Origin: Marinobacter iranensis
Lineage (GTDB): Bacteria > Pseudomonadota > Gammaproteobacteria > Pseudomonadales > Oleiphilaceae
Assembly: GCF_029207565.1 (NCBI RefSeq)
Contig: NZ_JANCMW010000009.1
Span: 124,001 to 188,000 of the forward strand
Reading direction: 5' to 3'
DNA length: 64,000 bases
In this document: piece after piece, positions 1 to 8,667 of the stretch
Position numbering within the stretch: position 1 is the stretch's first letter
How the letters are laid out: each line of letters starts with the position of its first letter
Translations under genes and position numbers: made by a program
The notes under the pieces: model-generated
Told to the model about the DNA's origin: nothing
The model's database searches: none
The model's input: only the letters and a program-made list of their open reading frames with translations

Positions 1-430
1 CAGAAAGTTACCCACAGCCATGTGTGCACAAAGCGCCTTCAACCCTGTGGATGACACCCTAATCTTCCGTGGATAAGTCCCGCTCTGAGGACAACCTCAA
101 GTTACCCACATTTCCTGCCTCGGATATACACAGGCCTCATGCCCACTTCTCAACCGCTTTGTACAGTCCGCAATTCCCTGTTTTCGAGCCAGTTTCATCA
201 ATTGTCCACAGAAAACAGCCTGCGTAATAACAGTAATAATAGTCTTTAAAGAGAATACAAAAAGACCTAATGAATTAGTTACTGAGACCTCACACCGCCC
301 CTCCAGCAAATAACCCTGGCCCACACTGCGATAACCATTGAATTCCCTGGCCACATTGCATAGAATGCCGCTCCTGTTTTGGCTGTTCATTTTCCAGCCA
401 ACCATTGAATTTCCAATACCTGTAATGTGA
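1..430. other. oriC: Probable oriC region (left part), rpmH side
   Basis: No credible gene lies here. Five near-consensus DnaA boxes, each one mismatch from TTATCCACA or its complement, are visible: 8-16 (TTACCCACA), 46-54 (TGTGGATGA), 68-76 (CGTGGATAA), 102-110 (TTACCCACA) and 202-210 (TTGTCCACA). They are followed by an AT-rich stretch around 225-275. In pseudomonads and relatives the origin lies between dnaA and rpmH. The rpmH gene starts at 441, so dnaA is expected just outside the left edge on the opposite strand. The replication role is inferred from this context. Confidence 0.75.
338..366 (+). promoter_or_regulatory. Predicted sigma70 promoter of rpmH
   Basis: TTGAAT at 338-343, a 17-nt spacer, and TAGAAT at 361-366. 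This would start transcription near 373, about 68 nt before the rpmH start codon. Prediction by consensus only. Confidence 0.55.
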
Positions 431-440
431 GATCGACACC

Positions 441-575
441 ATGAAAAGAACGTTTCAACCAAGCGTACTGAAGCGTAAGCGCGTTCACGGATTTCGTGCC
501 CGCATGGCTACTGCCAACGGCCGTAAGGTAATTTCCCGTCGTCGTGCGAAGGGCCGTGCCCGTCTGTCTGCATAA
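441..575 (+). CDS. rpmH: 50S ribosomal protein L34
   Basis: A 44-residue, very basic protein beginning [14 protein letters not shown] and ending GRARLSA, the standard length and sequence of bL34. It binds 23S rRNA in the large ribosomal subunit. It opens the conserved rpmH-rnpA-yidD-yidC-mnmE cluster; rnpA begins 15 nt downstream. The ATG at 441 is the only start that gives the conserved N-terminus. A sigma70-like promoter sits about 75-100 nt upstream, inside the origin region. Confidence 0.97.
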   Translation: MKRTFQPSVLKRKRVHGFRARMATANGRKVISRRRAKGRARLSA

Positions 576-590
576 GACACTGACCGCCTG

Positions 591-998
591 ATGAAGGCTT
601 TGACCTTTCCAAAATCGTCCCGGCTGCTCAAGCCCAGTGATTACGGCAAAGTCTTCGATGATGTACAGCTCAGGGTTCCACACCGGAATTTCCTGATTCT
701 GGCGACGCCCAATTCTCTCGGGTACGCCAGGATCGGGCTGGTGTTTTCAAAGAAGAACCTCAAACTGGCGGTGCAGCGCAATCGCGTAAAACGCCGGGTT
801 CGGGAGACATTCAGGCATCAGAGGGACTATCCAGCCCTGGATATTGTCGTTCTTGGAAGGAAAGGGTTGGCCGAGCTTGATAATCAAATGCTCAATGCTA
901 CCCTGACGGAGCTCTGGACGCGCCTCAGAAAAAAGAACCGTCAACTCCAGAAACCAACCACATCGGAACTTTCCGGTACCGGCAAAGGAACGGGTTAA
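591..998 (+). CDS. rnpA: Ribonuclease P protein component
   Basis: 135 residues. RnpA is the protein subunit of RNase P, which works with the RnpB RNA to cut the 5' leader from pre-tRNAs. The central signature is visible: RIGLVFSKK (about residues 47-55) followed by [16 protein letters not shown] (about 60-75), the conserved RNR motif that contacts the RNA. The C-terminal tail (about 118-135) is polar and poorly conserved, a little longer than usual. The stop codon overlaps the yidD start by one base (TAATG at 996-1000), so translation of the two is likely coupled. Confidence 0.96.
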   Translation: MKALTFPKSSRLLKPSDYGKVFDDVQLRVPHRNFLILATPNSLGYARIGLVFSKKNLKLAVQRNRVKRRVRETFRHQRDYPALDIVVLGRKGLAELDNQMLNATLTELWTRLRKKNRQLQKPTTSELSGTGKGTG

Positions 999-1291
999 TG
1001 CGCAAACTGTTGCTCCTGCCCATCCGAGTCTACCAGTACGCAATCAGCCCGATGATGGCCAGCCACTGCCGTCACTATCCCACCTGTTCCCAATACGCTG
1101 TCGAAGCCATTACCACCCATGGCGCCGCCAAAGGACTTTTTCTTTCAGTGAAACGTCTTCTGAGGTGTCATCCATGGGCAAAAGGCGGTTATGATCCCGT
1201 TCCGGGCACTGACGTCTGCAACGAGGTAACAGCCTCCATCTGCTGCGGGCCGGCCAGCCAAACCCATAACACTAACCAGACCAAACAGTAA
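998..1291 (+). CDS. yidD: Membrane protein insertion efficiency factor YidD
   Basis: 97 residues. YidD is a small membrane-associated protein that assists YidC-dependent insertion of inner-membrane proteins. The family hallmarks are present: an amphipathic N-terminus, the cysteine-rich [12 protein letters not shown] motif (about residues 23-34) and [14 protein letters not shown] (about 56-69). It is encoded between rnpA and yidC, its usual position. It overlaps rnpA by one base and ends 4 nt before yidC, so the three genes form a tight operon. Confidence 0.95.
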   Translation: MRKLLLLPIRVYQYAISPMMASHCRHYPTCSQYAVEAITTHGAAKGLFLSVKRLLRCHPWAKGGYDPVPGTDVCNEVTASICCGPASQTHNTNQTKQ

Positions 1292-1295
1292 GTTT

Positions 1296-3008
1296 ATGGA
1301 TATTCAACGCATTGTATTATTTGCCGGCCTTGCCATTGTCAGTTACATGATGGTGCTTGCCTGGAACGAAGACTATAACCAGCCGCAGACAGGGCAAGCC
1401 ATTGAGCAGGTGAACACAACCACCCAGCCGGCTGCCAGCGATGGCATGACGCTGCCTGCTGAGTCCTCCACCGGGTCCGATGCCTCCGGGGAGGAGTTCA
1501 CAACCCCGGAAGGTGACAGCCAGGCAATTGCCAGCGCCGAAAGCGGCTCCGTCGATGTCAGCGACCAACTGATTACCGTCCGTACCGATGTCTATGAGCT
1601 TAAAATCGACCGGGTCGGCGGTAACCTGATTGAAAGCTCCCTGCTACAATATGATCGTTCACTGGACAGTGAAGAGTCACTGAGGTTGCTGACCAACACC
1701 AGCACCCGCACCTACATCATGGAAAGCGGGCTGATTGGCCGTGATGGAATTGACAGCAAACGGAACGATGGTGCACCGGTTTACAACACTTCAGCAACAG
1801 AGTTTGAACTTCAGGAAGGTGAAAATACCCTTACTGTCGATCTCACCTATACCACCGATAACAACATAGAAATCACCAAGCAATACCTCTTCAGCCGTGA
1901 CAGCTATGAGATTGATGTTCGATATCTGATCAACAACCAGTCCGATAGTACCTGGAAAGCGAACATGACCGGCAAGATTGTTCGTGATCAGTCACCGGAT
2001 CCCACCGCCCAGAATAGCCTTGGTATCCGTGCGTTCCTCGGTATGGTGGTCAGTTCCCCTGAAGATCCCTACGAAAAGTTTGATTTTGACGACCTCTCCG
2101 AAAATCCCGTTAACCGGTCTGTAACCAATGGCTGGTTGGCGTTCCTGCAGCACTACTTCCTGACAGCCTGGGTTCCGGAAAGGGACCAGCCAGCTCAGTT
2201 TCAGTCAACGCGGCGGGGACCACTCTATGTGATGGGCTTTGTCTATCCCGCCACAATCGTGGAGCCTGGCGAAACCGCTGAGGTATCGGCACGGGCTTAC
2301 GTCGGCCCCAAGATCATCGAGCGCCTGGAAGACGTCGCTCCCAACCTGGATCGGACAGTCGATTTCGGCTTCCTGTTTTTTATAGCGCTGCCGCTGTTCA
2401 TCATACTTGACTGGTTCCATGGCCTGGTGGGCAACTGGGGTGTTGCCATCATACTGTTGACCGTTCTGGTCAAGGCCGTGTTCTTCAAACTCTCAGCCAC
2501 CAGCTATCGCTCCATGGCAAGAATGCGTGCGGTTGCCCCTCAACTGACCCGGTTGAAAGAACTCTACGGCGATGATCGCCAGCGCATGTCCCAGGAAATG
2601 ATGGCGTTGTATAAACGGGAAAAGATAAACCCACTCGGTGGTTGTCTGCCGATACTGGTACAGATGCCAGTGTTCATCTCCCTCTACTGGGTGCTGTTCG
2701 AAAGTGTCCAACTGCGACACGCACCCTTTATGCTATGGATTCAGGATCTGTCGGTCATGGACCCCTACTTCATCCTGCCGATTCTGATGGGCGCCAGCAT
2801 GATGTTGCAGATGAGCCTGAACCCGACACCACCGGATCCCATGCAGGCCAAGATCATGAAGCTTATGCCGCTGATCTTTACGGTGTTCTTCCTCTGGTTC
2901 CCGGCAGGTCTGGTGCTGTACTGGCTGGTTAACAATATCCTGTCCATCAGCCAGCAGTGGTACATTACCCGCAAGATTGAAGCGGAAGTTGCTGCCAAGA
3001 AGAGCTGA
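1296..3008 (+). CDS. yidC: Membrane protein insertase YidC
   Basis: 570 residues, the normal gammaproteobacterial length. YidC inserts and folds inner-membrane proteins, alone or with Sec, including subunits of the ATP synthase encoded further along. The order is one N-terminal transmembrane segment (about 6-22), a low-complexity linker, a large periplasmic beta domain (about 85-335), and the C-terminal five-helix Oxa1/YidC core (about 345-560). The core includes the cytoplasmic Lys/Arg-rich hairpin around MYKREKINPLGGCLP. A short intrinsic terminator follows at 3039-3063. Confidence 0.97.
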   Translation: MDIQRIVLFAGLAIVSYMMVLAWNEDYNQPQTGQAIEQVNTTTQPAASDGMTLPAESSTGSDASGEEFTTPEGDSQAIASAESGSVDVSDQLITVRTDVYELKIDRVGGNLIESSLLQYDRSLDSEESLRLLTNTSTRTYIMESGLIGRDGIDSKRNDGAPVYNTSATEFELQEGENTLTVDLTYTTDNNIEITKQYLFSRDSYEIDVRYLINNQSDSTWKANMTGKIVRDQSPDPTAQNSLGIRAFLGMVVSSPEDPYEKFDFDDLSENPVNRSVTNGWLAFLQHYFLTAWVPERDQPAQFQSTRRGPLYVMGFVYPATIVEPGETAEVSARAYVGPKIIERLEDVAPNLDRTVDFGFLFFIALPLFIILDWFHGLVGNWGVAIILLTVLVKAVFFKLSATSYRSMARMRAVAPQLTRLKELYGDDRQRMSQEMMALYKREKINPLGGCLPILVQMPVFISLYWVLFESVQLRHAPFMLWIQDLSVMDPYFILPILMGASMMLQMSLNPTPPDPMQAKIMKLMPLIFTVFFLWFPAGLVLYWLVNNILSISQQWYITRKIEAEVAAKKS

Positions 3009-3038
3009 CCGGATGCCAGTCGGAAACAAGTAATCGCT

Positions 3039-3063
3039 GAGGCTCCTTCCGGGAGCCTCTTTT
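3039..3063 (+). terminator. Intrinsic terminator after yidC
   Basis: GAGGCTCC at 3039-3046 and GGAGCCTC at 3052-3059 form an 8-bp perfect stem with a 5-nt loop, followed by four T residues. It separates the rpmH-yidC unit from mnmE, whose start codon is only 17 nt further on. Confidence 0.75.
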
Positions 3064-3079
3064 GTGTCAGGGGATAACG

Positions 3080-4453
3080 ATGATGTTCAACGCTGCCGAT
3101 ACCATTGCCGCCATTGCCACGGCGCCGGGCCAGTCCGGTGTGGGCATTGTTCGGGTGTCCGGCCCGCAATCCGCAGCGATCGCCCGCCAGATGTTGGGGT
3201 TTGATCCCAGGCCGCGCTACGCACACTACGGACCCTTCCTCGATACCGGGGGCGAATTGATTGATGAGGGTATCGGGCTGTATTTTCCCAATCCCCATTC
3301 GTTTACCGGCGAGGATGTCTTTGAGCTACAGGGCCACGGCGGCATCGTTATCCTCGACCTGCTGCTGAGAACCGTGTGTGAACTCGGGGCCCGTTTGGCC
3401 CGGCCCGGTGAATTTTCCGAACGTGCCTTCCTGAATGACAAACTCGACCTCACCCAGGCCGAAGCCATTGCCGACCTTATTGACAGCAGCTCGGAGCAGG
3501 CCGCCCGCTGTGCGGTTCGCTCCCTGCAGGGGGTGTTTTCCCGCCGGATTGATGCCCTGGTAGAAGCCGTCACTCACCTGCGTATTTATGTCGAGGCCGC
3601 CATCGATTTCCCGGAAGAGGAAATCGATTTCCTGGCGGATGGCAAGGTTGCCAATGACCTGCAGGCCATCATCCGGGACCTGGAGATTATCCTTGCGGAA
3701 GCCCAGCAGGGCACCATTCTCAGGGATGGTATGAAGGTCGTCATTGCCGGTCGCCCCAATGCCGGCAAGTCCAGCCTGCTCAATGCCCTCGCCGGCCGGG
3801 AAGCGGCGATTGTCACCGCGGTGGAAGGCACCACCCGGGATGTCCTGCGGGAACATATCCACATTGACGGCATGCCCCTCCACATCATTGACACCGCCGG
3901 CCTGCGGGACAGCCCGGATGAAGTGGAACAGATCGGTATTGCCCGAGCCTGGGATGAGATCCGTCAGGCCGACCGTATATTATTGATGGTGGATGCCACC
4001 ACCACACCAGCAACCGAACCCCATCAGCTGTGGCCGGATTTTATCGACCAGTTACCACCGGGTGCTCCCCTCACGGTCATTCGCAACAAGGTGGACCTGA
4101 CGGGCGAACCGGCGGGTATCGAACAACCAACAGCCGATGCAGCACCGGTTGTTCGCATTGCCGCCAAATCAGCCGATGGCCTGGAAGTCCTGCGGGATCA
4201 CCTGAAGCAATGCATGGGCTTTGCCAGCACCACCGAGGGCGGCTTCATTGCCCGGCGCCGTCACCTGGATGCCCTGGAACGGGCGCGGGTTTCGCTGCTG
4301 CAGGGTGACGACCAGTTGCAGGGCTACGGTGCCGGCGAGCTGTTGGCGGAAGACCTGCGCGCTGCTCAGGATTCACTTGGCGAGATCACCGGCGCTATGA
4401 CACCGGATGATCTGCTGGGGAAAATATTCAGCAGTTTCTGCATCGGAAAATAA
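3080..4453 (+). CDS. mnmE: tRNA modification GTPase MnmE (TrmE)
   Basis: 457 residues from the ATG at 3080, chosen because it follows an AGGGG ribosome site and gives the conserved [10 protein letters not shown] start; an in-frame TTG at 3062 is possible but lacks support. MnmE works with MnmG to install the cmnm5 group on wobble U34 of tRNAs. An N-terminal tetrahydrofolate-binding domain (1-120) is followed by a helical domain with an embedded GTPase domain. P-loop GRPNAGKS is at about 224-231 and the switch DTAG follows. The protein ends in the conserved FCIGK, carrying the catalytic-type cysteine. Its partner mnmG lies 11 kb downstream. Confidence 0.96.
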   Translation: MMFNAADTIAAIATAPGQSGVGIVRVSGPQSAAIARQMLGFDPRPRYAHYGPFLDTGGELIDEGIGLYFPNPHSFTGEDVFELQGHGGIVILDLLLRTVCELGARLARPGEFSERAFLNDKLDLTQAEAIADLIDSSSEQAARCAVRSLQGVFSRRIDALVEAVTHLRIYVEAAIDFPEEEIDFLADGKVANDLQAIIRDLEIILAEAQQGTILRDGMKVVIAGRPNAGKSSLLNALAGREAAIVTAVEGTTRDVLREHIHIDGMPLHIIDTAGLRDSPDEVEQIGIARAWDEIRQADRILLMVDATTTPATEPHQLWPDFIDQLPPGAPLTVIRNKVDLTGEPAGIEQPTADAAPVVRIAAKSADGLEVLRDHLKQCMGFASTTEGGFIARRRHLDALERARVSLLQGDDQLQGYGAGELLAEDLRAAQDSLGEITGAMTPDDLLGKIFSSFCIGK

Positions 4454-4539
4454 GCCAGGAAAGGAAACAGTTTGAACCGGCCTTCTTCCGTGTAAAACTA
4501 TTACTTCGATCGACTGCTGAAAACGGCTAGTGAGTTTAG

Positions 4540-5367
4540 ATGTATCGTCCGTATTCCTGTTTTCTGATCATTCTGTTCCTCAACGGATGCGCAAGCATTG
4601 ACGGTGATCGTTTGTCTGAAGCCTCCTCGGACTTGTTGGAGCGCACTGGACAGGTGATGAAAAAGATCGTTAACCGATCGGAAAGGGATCCGTACCAACG
4701 GGAACAGCAGGCGCTGTTCGACCAGCCCTACATTGATCCACTGACAAAGTACCTGGCCGAGCACCAGGGCGATCCGGCGCGGGAGTCAGTACTCCAACAG
4801 GTAAGGCAGGAACGGGATCTGCGCTGCAACGCTGTTGCCGGGCAATACGCCAGTGAGCCGGCCACGGAGGCTGTGCTTGAACGCTACGACGCAGGCTATT
4901 CCTATTCCTGCCCGGAGCAGGTTGCTGCTTTTGAAGAACGGGTTAACCGGCAGGCGTCGGAGCCAGAAGCGGAAACGGCCAAGGTTGATCCCGCCAATGA
5001 CAGTGGGGTTTCCGACCAGACCTTGAGTGATTGCTACCTGCTGACCACCATCCGCAACTACAGTGCAGCCAGAAAAGTCTGCCACGAACCGGCCAACAAT
5101 GGCGATGTGCGCTCCCAGGCCAATATGGCCATGATTGCCCATGCCTTCGAAGATTACACCAGTGCGCGCGAATGGGCGGAAAAGGCGGCGCCCGCTTCCG
5201 GCGCAGCCGCTTTCCTGCTGGGGCAGATGTATTCAACTGGCCGCGGTGTCGGGCAGGATTTGGATCAGGCGGTATACTGGTACAATGAGGCTGCCAGACA
5301 GGGGCACAAGGAAGCCCAGGCGGCTCTTGATCGCCACCTTGAAGACCCGCCTGCCGGCGATACCTGA
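4540..5367 (+). CDS. Sel1-repeat lipoprotein, function unknown
   Basis: 275 residues. The N-terminus is a lipoprotein signal peptide with the lipobox LNGC (Cys about 16), so the mature protein is probably anchored in the outer membrane. The middle is helical and polar. The C-terminal third carries Sel1/TPR-like repeats; the clearest is around AFLLGQMYSTGRGVGQ with the follow-on AVYWYNEAARQGH (about 225-260). Such repeats usually mediate protein-protein contacts. It is followed 24 nt later by a Cache-GGDEF-EAL gene on the same strand, so a functional or transcriptional link is possible. No specific function can be assigned. Confidence 0.8.
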   Translation: MYRPYSCFLIILFLNGCASIDGDRLSEASSDLLERTGQVMKKIVNRSERDPYQREQQALFDQPYIDPLTKYLAEHQGDPARESVLQQVRQERDLRCNAVAGQYASEPATEAVLERYDAGYSYSCPEQVAAFEERVNRQASEPEAETAKVDPANDSGVSDQTLSDCYLLTTIRNYSAARKVCHEPANNGDVRSQANMAMIAHAFEDYTSAREWAEKAAPASGAAAFLLGQMYSTGRGVGQDLDQAVYWYNEAARQGHKEAQAALDRHLEDPPAGDT

Positions 5368-5391
5368 TCCACTGCCCGAGGATACCCTTTC

Positions 5392-7761
5392 ATGCCGGGG
5401 ACGTTTGCCAGCCGCCGGATTAACCGTAAAAGCCCGTCCTCTCGCCAATCCATCATGTGGATGCTGGGGTTGCTGCTGCTGGTGTTTATCGCCGGTATGC
5501 TGCTGCTCTCCGGCCTGAACCTCAGTTATTCCCGGGATGCTCTGTCTGACCTTCGCCGCCAGCAGATCAACGAAGTCGTCAATGCGGGGCTGTCGCGAAT
5601 CAATGCCCGCCAGTCTGCACTGGCCAGCTACACCATCACCCTGGCGAATGTCGGCGAAAGTTTCCATGAAATGGTGGAGAGTGGCTTCTCCGGGATTGAC
5701 CGTTCCGTGCTCCGGGCCCGGCTGGAAAACTCCCTCAGAGCCCACTTGCAGGATTTCGAGGGGGCAGCTGGCGCCGGCCTCTGGTTTGAACCGGGTGTAT
5801 TGTCTGAACCGGGCACCAGCTACATGCCCTATTTTCTCCTGGATACGAACGATGGCAGCCTGACCAGGATGGACACCGAATCCCGGTTTGATCACTATCG
5901 CAGCGCCCCCTGGTTCGGCAGGACGCTTGAGTCGGGCTGGCCTGACGCACCCGCCAGTGCGGGTGAGGTGTACTGGTCTCCGGTCTATTTCGATCTCAAC
6001 ATCGAGAGAGCGGTGCTGACCCTGGCGAGCCCGATGTACGATCGTCAGGGAAACCTTCTGGGGATGGCAACAACGGCCTGGGGGGCGGACCAGATGGTTG
6101 ATGTTGTCAGCCGTATCACCGTCACCGAACACAGTTTTACCTTTCTGAATGACCGCGACAACCGCAATCTTTCGAGTCTTAGTCAGGGCGAGGATACCCG
6201 GCAGGAACAGGCGCTGATCGATGCCATCCTCGCCCTTGATCTTGCCGGGGATGTTAACAGTCAATCATCGCCCAATCCGTCAGGAGCCCTGACCACCCGT
6301 CGTCTTACTGTTGGTGAAGAAGATTTCGAGCTCTATTTCGCGGCAACCGCCGGAGGCATGGTCTACGGGGCAGGTGTTCCCCGTGACGAGATCAATGCGG
6401 TACTGCGTCCCATGGAGCGCACCAACTATCGAATTCTGGTGGGGACTGTGTCGGCCATGCTTTTGCTGAGCCTCTACCTGCTGTACCGGATTATCCAACT
6501 GATTCGTGAATTGCAGGCGTCCTATACCGACAACCTTACCGGCCTGCCCAACCGGGTTCGTCTGTTGCGGGATCTCCAGAACCGCGAGGCCGCTGCCTTG
6601 TTGATCATCAATCTGGACCGCTTCAACCAGATCAACAGTCTGTTTGGTAATGTCTGCGGCGACCATGTGCTGTTGGCGGTGACCACTCGACTGACGGCGT
6701 TCAGTCGCGAACACAACCATGAGGTTTTGCGGGTGTACCGGCTTCCCGGTGACGAGTTTGCCATTCTGGCACCGGTAATGGCGCCGGAGGCCGCTCACCA
6801 GCTTGCTGCGCAGGTTCGACACCTGGTTACCAGTGACCGGGTCTACTGGCAGCAACAGCGACTGACGGTCGATGTCAGTATTGGCATCGCCCTGCGCAGC
6901 AAACGAAAGCCGGAAGACGCCGCCGATCAGTTGGTCAGTCAGGCAAAGGTGGCCGTGCTTCAGGCCCGTGAACAGGGACGTCATCACCTGTTGTATGACC
7001 CCACGGTCGGGATTGAGGAGAATTATGAGAATAACCTACATTGGGCCAACCGCCTTAAAGAGGCCATCGACCATGACCGCCTGGTACCCTGGTTCCAGCC
7101 CATCCATGACAATCAGAGCGGCCGCATCACCAAATACGAGTGTCTGGTGAGGATGGTCGAACCCGATGGCAGTGTCATCAGTGCCGGCCGGTTCATGGAT
7201 ATTGCCAATAAATTGCGGTTGAACCGGCGGATTACCGAACTGATGATCGAGAAGTGTTTTGTCTGCTTTACCGGGCGCGATGAGTCGTTCTCGATCAATC
7301 TCTCATACGGCGATATCACCGAGCCCGAAACCGTTGGGCGGATATTGTCGGCACTGGAGTCATCCGGCATTGGCGATCGTGTCATATTTGAGATTCTGGA
7401 ATCCGATGGCATTACCAACTATGACGATATCCGTGCCTTCATCGAACAGGTCAAACCTTTTGGCTGCCGTATCGCCATCGATGATTTCGGGACTGGTTAT
7501 TCCAATTTTGCCCACCTTCTGAGCCTTAATGTCGACTTCATCAAGATTGATGGCAGCCTGATTCGTAACCTCCATGAAGATCACACAGCGTTCCTGGTCA
7601 CCAGTGGCATTGTCCAGTTCGCCCGTAGCCTGAACATGCAAACGGTGGCAGAGTTTGTCCACAACGAACCGGTGCAGGCCAGGGTTCGTGAGTTGGGCAT
7701 CGATTTTTCCCAGGGTGAGTACTTCAGCATGCCTGTGCCCAGCCCCGGGTTGGCTAACTGA
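5392..7761 (+). CDS. Membrane Cache-GGDEF-EAL cyclic-di-GMP protein
   Basis: 789 residues. Transmembrane segment about 20-42, then a periplasmic sensor of the Cache type (about 45-335, with GLWFEPG and AYWSPVY-like motifs), a second membrane segment (about 345-367), GGDEF (about 378-545) and EAL (about 565-785). The GGDEF signature reads PGDEF (about 452-456), so cyclase activity is doubtful. The EAL signature reads ECLVR (about 583). The other catalytic positions look intact: SINLSYGD, FEILES, IDDFGTGYSN (DD about 697) and DFIKIDG. It is most likely a sensory phosphodiesterase with a regulatory GGDEF domain. Confidence 0.88.
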   Translation: MPGTFASRRINRKSPSSRQSIMWMLGLLLLVFIAGMLLLSGLNLSYSRDALSDLRRQQINEVVNAGLSRINARQSALASYTITLANVGESFHEMVESGFSGIDRSVLRARLENSLRAHLQDFEGAAGAGLWFEPGVLSEPGTSYMPYFLLDTNDGSLTRMDTESRFDHYRSAPWFGRTLESGWPDAPASAGEVYWSPVYFDLNIERAVLTLASPMYDRQGNLLGMATTAWGADQMVDVVSRITVTEHSFTFLNDRDNRNLSSLSQGEDTRQEQALIDAILALDLAGDVNSQSSPNPSGALTTRRLTVGEEDFELYFAATAGGMVYGAGVPRDEINAVLRPMERTNYRILVGTVSAMLLLSLYLLYRIIQLIRELQASYTDNLTGLPNRVRLLRDLQNREAAALLIINLDRFNQINSLFGNVCGDHVLLAVTTRLTAFSREHNHEVLRVYRLPGDEFAILAPVMAPEAAHQLAAQVRHLVTSDRVYWQQQRLTVDVSIGIALRSKRKPEDAADQLVSQAKVAVLQAREQGRHHLLYDPTVGIEENYENNLHWANRLKEAIDHDRLVPWFQPIHDNQSGRITKYECLVRMVEPDGSVISAGRFMDIANKLRLNRRITELMIEKCFVCFTGRDESFSINLSYGDITEPETVGRILSALESSGIGDRVIFEILESDGITNYDDIRAFIEQVKPFGCRIAIDDFGTGYSNFAHLLSLNVDFIKIDGSLIRNLHEDHTAFLVTSGIVQFARSLNMQTVAEFVHNEPVQARVRELGIDFSQGEYFSMPVPSPGLAN

Positions 7762-7892
7762 ATACATCCGGTTCATTTCCTTACGAAAACACACAGTTTT
7801 ATTGTCAAATACCGCTCAAGCCTGGGGTAGACTTCGGCGACACAGAGAGTGACGCCATCCCGTGGCGACCATGCATACCAAGGAGATAAACC

Positions 7893-8642
7893 GTGCGGCA
7901 CCTGACACCTCTATTCTTAGTTGCCCTGGTCATGATGGCCAGTGTTTCCACCGCCCAGGCTTCTGACAAGCTGTACCTGTACACCGAAAACTTTCCCCCG
8001 TACAACATGAGCGCCACCGGCCGGGCGTTCGAGCACAACGGCACGAACATTGACGGCCTGTGCTCCGAGATGGTCAAAGCTATTCTCAACAACACGGATC
8101 TTGATTACGTGATCAAGTTGCGGAACTGGGATTATGGCTACAACCGGGCCCTCAACAAGAGCAATCATGGTATTTTCTGCACCACCTATACCGAATCCCG
8201 TGCACCCCGTTTCAAGTGGGTGGGGCCGTTGACCCGTAATCTCTGGACCATCTTTGCCCCCGCAGGTACGGACCTCCAGATTGACCGCCTTGAAGATGCC
8301 CGGGGCCTTCGCTTTGGTGGCTACCGCAACGATGTCATGACCGAGTACCTCCTTGAGCGCGGCTACGAGGTTTCTGCACTGGACAGTGATGACCTCAATC
8401 CCAAACGCCTTGAACTTGGCCAGATTGACCTGTGGATAGCCGATCGCCTGGCCGGTCCCTATTTTGCGTCGCAGCAGAATGTGGAAGGGCTGGAGCCGGT
8501 CTACTCCTTCAACGACACCGAGCTTTTCCTGGCGATCAACCTGGACACCCCCGATGCCACGGTCGAAAAGCTGAATGCCGGGCTTAGAAAGGTCCACGAA
8601 TCCGGTATGTTTGAGGCCATCGAAACCAAGTACGGCCTGTAA
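7893..8642 (+). CDS. Solitary periplasmic solute-binding protein (SBP family 3)
   Basis: 249 residues from a GTG start, supported by AAGGAG about 8 nt upstream. A cleavable signal peptide (about 1-23, ending AQA) precedes a bacterial solute-binding family 3 fold (Pfam SBP_bac_3), with the usual opening LYLYTENFPPYNM and later WVGPLTRNLW. No ABC permease or ATPase gene is adjacent. It may serve a remote transporter, or act as a periplasmic sensor partner, for instance of the Cache-domain protein upstream. The ligand cannot be read from sequence. The gene is convergent with the acyl-CoA dehydrogenase gene, 25 nt apart. Confidence 0.85.
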   Translation: MRHLTPLFLVALVMMASVSTAQASDKLYLYTENFPPYNMSATGRAFEHNGTNIDGLCSEMVKAILNNTDLDYVIKLRNWDYGYNRALNKSNHGIFCTTYTESRAPRFKWVGPLTRNLWTIFAPAGTDLQIDRLEDARGLRFGGYRNDVMTEYLLERGYEVSALDSDDLNPKRLELGQIDLWIADRLAGPYFASQQNVEGLEPVYSFNDTELFLAINLDTPDATVEKLNAGLRKVHESGMFEAIETKYGL

Positions 8643-8667
8643 GGCCATACCAGGCCCGGCACGCGCC

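Noticed and set aside
3062..3079. Upstream TTG start for mnmE
   Set aside because: It would begin inside the T-run of the yidC terminator. The ATG at 3080 has a ribosome site and gives the conserved N-terminus.
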